Shown here in pieces: positions 62,801-64,000 of a stretch of 64,000 bases of DNA (the first letter of the stretch is position 1; the number at the start of each line of letters is the position of its first letter). This DNA comes from Accumulibacter sp964420975 (lineage in GTDB: Bacteria > Pseudomonadota > Gammaproteobacteria > Burkholderiales > Rhodocyclaceae): positions 62,001 to 126,000 of the forward strand of contig CAYQVH010000005.1 in NCBI GenBank assembly GCA_964420975.1. The letters run 5' to 3'. The notes beneath the pieces were generated by a model. It was not told where the DNA came from and did no database searches. It was given only the letters and a program-made list of their open reading frames with translations. The position numbers and the translations under genes are program-made.

Positions 62801-63230
62801 GGTCGAGTCTTTCGCCCTGTTTGAGGAAGAAGGTGTAGGCGGCCAGATACGCCGCCGGTGGAAAGCGATACGCGGCGGTGCTGGCAGGGACCAGCAAGAC
62901 GTCGCACTCCCCGCGCGTGACCGCGTAGAGCGTTGCCAGACGCTCGGAAACGAGGTCATGGTGGGGCGAGAAACTGTCGTAGGGCAGGGTCTCCCAGTCG
63001 GGCAGCAGGCGCACGCGCAGCGTACTGGCGAACCAGGGAATCTCCTGCAGCAGGCGCTGCGCGTCACTGGCGCTGGCGGAGACGACCGCGAGCAAGCGTC
63101 GATCGCCACTCGCGGTTGCGGTGAGCGCGGCGTGTGCGATGAGCAGCGCGTCAGCCGACCCGACAAACGGCGGTAGTTGCCGCGTCTTGCCGACGTCCGG
63201 CAGTGTCAGGAGGGGCAAAGGAAGCGACAA
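59805..63230 (-). CDS. mfd: Transcription-repair coupling factor
   Basis: Large SF2 translocase (1141 aa) that removes stalled RNA polymerase at lesions and recruits UvrA. Domain order is normal: an N-terminal UvrB-like part (PDWETLPYDSFSPHHDL), the RNA-polymerase interaction domain near 460-540 (DLSELTIGAPVVHEQHGIARYL in part), helicase motifs with Walker A GDVGFGKTEVALRAAF, Walker B IIDEEHRFGV, TATPIPRT, LLCTTIIETGIDNPHANT and QLRGRVGRS, then the C-terminal TRCF domain. It is complete and followed by the DAHP synthase gene. Confidence 0.97.
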   Translation of the reverse strand: MSLPLPLLTLPDVGKTRQLPPFVGSADALLIAHAALTATASGDRRLLAVVSASASDAQRLLQEIPWFASTLRVRLLPDWETLPYDSFSPHHDLVSERLATLYAVTRGECDVLLVPASTAAYRFPPAAYLAAYTFFLKQGERLDRDRLRRQLTLAGYSHVTQVVAPGEYSIRGGLIDLFPMGSALPYRLDLFDDELESLKTFDVDSQRTLYPVAEVRLLPAREFPLDERGRTRFRQRFREIFEGDPARSRVYKDVSNGIATAGIESWLPLFFDQTATLFDYLPPETVLCLHGNVADAVRAFWHEAQSRHTMLSGDPSLPLLPPADLFLAEDAFFVAAKPYARLNLTTGENGLVRRLPPLAVDRRADDPLRRLKGFLADFAGRVLIIAESPGRRETLAGLLGEYGLHPDAGLGLADFLASHSRLTLAMAPLHDGFVLEQLALVTEAELYADSPSRRARQRAARRASLDNWLRDLSELTIGAPVVHEQHGIARYLGLVHLDLGEGDTEFLALEYANDAKLYVPVSQLHVISRYSGVDPDAAPLHTLGSPQWEKARRRAALQARDTAAELLALYALRAARRGEACEFRSHDYDAFADGFGFEETPDQATAIAAVISDMKSGRPMDRLVCGDVGFGKTEVALRAAFCAVAGGRQVAVLCPTTLLCEQHFQTFSDRFADWPVTIAELSRFRTAREAGQTVASLADGRLDIVIGTHRLLQKDVRFKQLGLVIIDEEHRFGVRQKEALKALRAEVDVLALTATPIPRTLGMSLEGLRDFSVIATAPQKRLAIKTFVTRFSDGIIREALLREFKRGGQVYFLHNEVDTIDKLRAQLARLLPEARIVVGHGQLKERELERVMREFTQQRANLLLCTTIIETGIDNPHANTIVINRAERFGLAQLHQLRGRVGRSHHQAYAYLLVDDETTLNKQARQRLEAIQMMDELGAGFYLAMHDLEIRGAGEVLGESQSGEMQEVGFNLFTEMLNRAVAALKDGKEPDPGLPLAVATEINLHTPALLPNDYAPDVHDRLTLYKRLANCMSRDELDDLQEELVDRFGALPPPARALLDSHRLRLLCKPFGISKLDATAEQLVVHFRSDTPIDTMRIITLIQNNRSYRLSGQDKLLVKRSSTTLAERVAAVKDVLHQLSR

Positions 63231-63369
63231 GGGGGACGACTCGGGGCTTGAATCTGCTCTTAGCGGTTGGGCGACGCCAAGCGGCTTTCGGCCGGCGACG
63301 AAAGCGCCGCATTATAGCCGAACGATCGCTCGCCTCCGGAACGCTGGCGACAGCTCGCGAGTGCTGGTT

Positions 63370-64000
63370 TCAGGCGTCCTGTCGCCCGCCGTCCCCGGCT
63401 TGCAGCTGCGCGCAGAGCGCGGCAAAAAATTCCGAAGCGCCGCTGCGAACCGCATGGTCCGCGGCGTCGGAAAGCGGCGTCGGATGGGGATTGACTTCGA
63501 TCACCGTTGCGCCGCCGTACTTTGCCCACAAGGGCAGGCGCGCCGCCGGCTGCACGGTAAACGATGTGCCGACACAGAAAAAGAGATCGGCGTTCAGGCT
63601 GCGGACCTCGGCGGCGGCAAATACGTCGTCGTCCAGCATTTCGCCGAACAACACCAGATCGGGACGAACCGGCGCACCGCACTGCGGGCAGGGGTAGGGA
63701 TCGACGGCGGTCTGATCCCATGACGTCCGGAAACCACAGCGACGATGGCAGCGTACCTGGTGGATCGTGCCATGGACTTCGAGCACTTCGGCGCTGCCGG
63801 CTTGTCCGTGGTAGCCGTCAATGTTCTGAGTGATCACGGTCAGGCGCTTGTCACGACACAGGCTCTCCAGCTGAGCAATCGCCAAGTGACCGGGATTCGG
63901 CCGGCAGCTGTCGACCAGGCACTTAAGCTGCAGCAACCAGCTCCAGACCACCTCGGGGCGACGCAGAAAGCCCTCGATGCTCGCGACTTCGTCGGGGTCG
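63370..64000 (-). CDS. Sir2-family NAD-dependent deacylase, N-terminus beyond window
   Basis: NAD-dependent protein deacylase (sirtuin). The frame is open to the right edge, so the N-terminal NAD-binding GAGxS motif is outside. Seen here are the catalytic VITQNIDGYHGQAG with LEVHGTI (His), the zinc ligands CHRRC and CPQC, the NAD-binding VRPDLVLFGEMLDD, FFCVGTSFTVQPAARLP, and the C-terminal VIEVNPHPTPLS. The first ligand pair is Cx3C rather than Cx2C. It stands about 140 bp after mfd on the same strand. Its cosubstrate is the product of the NAD salvage locus, but it lies about 31 kb away. Confidence 0.88.
   Translation of the reverse strand, partial: DPDEVASIEGFLRRPEVVWSWLLQLKCLVDSCRPNPGHLAIAQLESLCRDKRLTVITQNIDGYHGQAGSAEVLEVHGTIHQVRCHRRCGFRTSWDQTAVDPYPCPQCGAPVRPDLVLFGEMLDDDVFAAAEVRSLNADLFFCVGTSFTVQPAARLPLWAKYGGATVIEVNPHPTPLSDAADHAVRSGASEFFAALCAQLQAGDGGRQDA

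Noticed and set aside
1..64000. CRISPR arrays, tRNA/rRNA genes, transposons or prophage
   Set aside because: None seen by eye; intergenic gaps are short, no periodic repeats, integrases or transposases.

Overview
This window is GC-rich and densely coded, on both strands, and reads as ordinary chromosome. I see no insertion sequence, prophage, CRISPR array, rRNA or tRNA. The gene content points to a betaproteobacterium of the Rhodocyclales, plausibly close to 'Candidatus Accumulibacter'. The evidence is MetX/MetW methionine synthesis, a short PTS branch without a permease, the proteobacterial-type GshA, AceK, CreA, an Mla/MCE operon and a polyphosphate gene neighbourhood (ppx, ppk1, relA, CYTH-CHAD). 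The taxon is an inference from gene content, not from a marker gene.

Layout. 1-18117: sixteen minus-strand genes in a row. Read in the direction of transcription they are aceK, a PduO-type cobalamin adenosyltransferase, an unknown 185-aa gene, parE-parC-creA, an orphan adenine methyltransferase, gshA-gshB-apbE, PTS IIA-HPr-EI, metX-metW and ampG (cut by the left edge). Many junctions overlap by a few bases. 18267-20236: plus-strand yjbQ, a tartronate-semialdehyde-reductase-type gene and a LEA14/WHy lipoprotein. 20229-23455: a 70-aa gene and a large divergent Hsp70, both on the minus strand.

23590-32670: an NAD locus. An NrtR-type regulator with a degenerate Nudix box faces pncA-pncB-nadE-nadM(Nudix) across an intergenic region with two adjacent DNA dyads. 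The same plus-strand run continues without a break into three unusual genes: a zinc-ribbon protein with a kinase-like fold that lacks the usual DFG and catalytic-loop Asn, a MIDAS-type VWA protein, and a divergent adenylosuccinate-synthetase paralogue. This trio is the best candidate for an undescribed system, linked to NAD salvage by position.

32719-43220: gltX, a Crp/Fnr regulator divergent from a cytoplasmic molybdopterin oxidoreductase, an enoyl-CoA hydratase, an acyl-CoA ligase, and a four-gene MCE lipid transporter. 43242-54648: ppx and ppk1 back to back, relA, a DMT exporter, an MtfA-like peptidase, an EcsC-like protein, a K+ channel with an RCK domain, and a CYTH-CHAD protein. This stretch groups polyphosphate and stringent-response functions. 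54660-64000: mgtE, a SulP transporter, trmL, DAHP synthase, mfd, and a sirtuin cut by the right edge.

Starts were chosen from ribosome-binding sites, gene overlaps and family N-termini. Several differ from the longest open frame, and this is stated in the entries. No database search was possible, so family assignments rest on recognised motifs.
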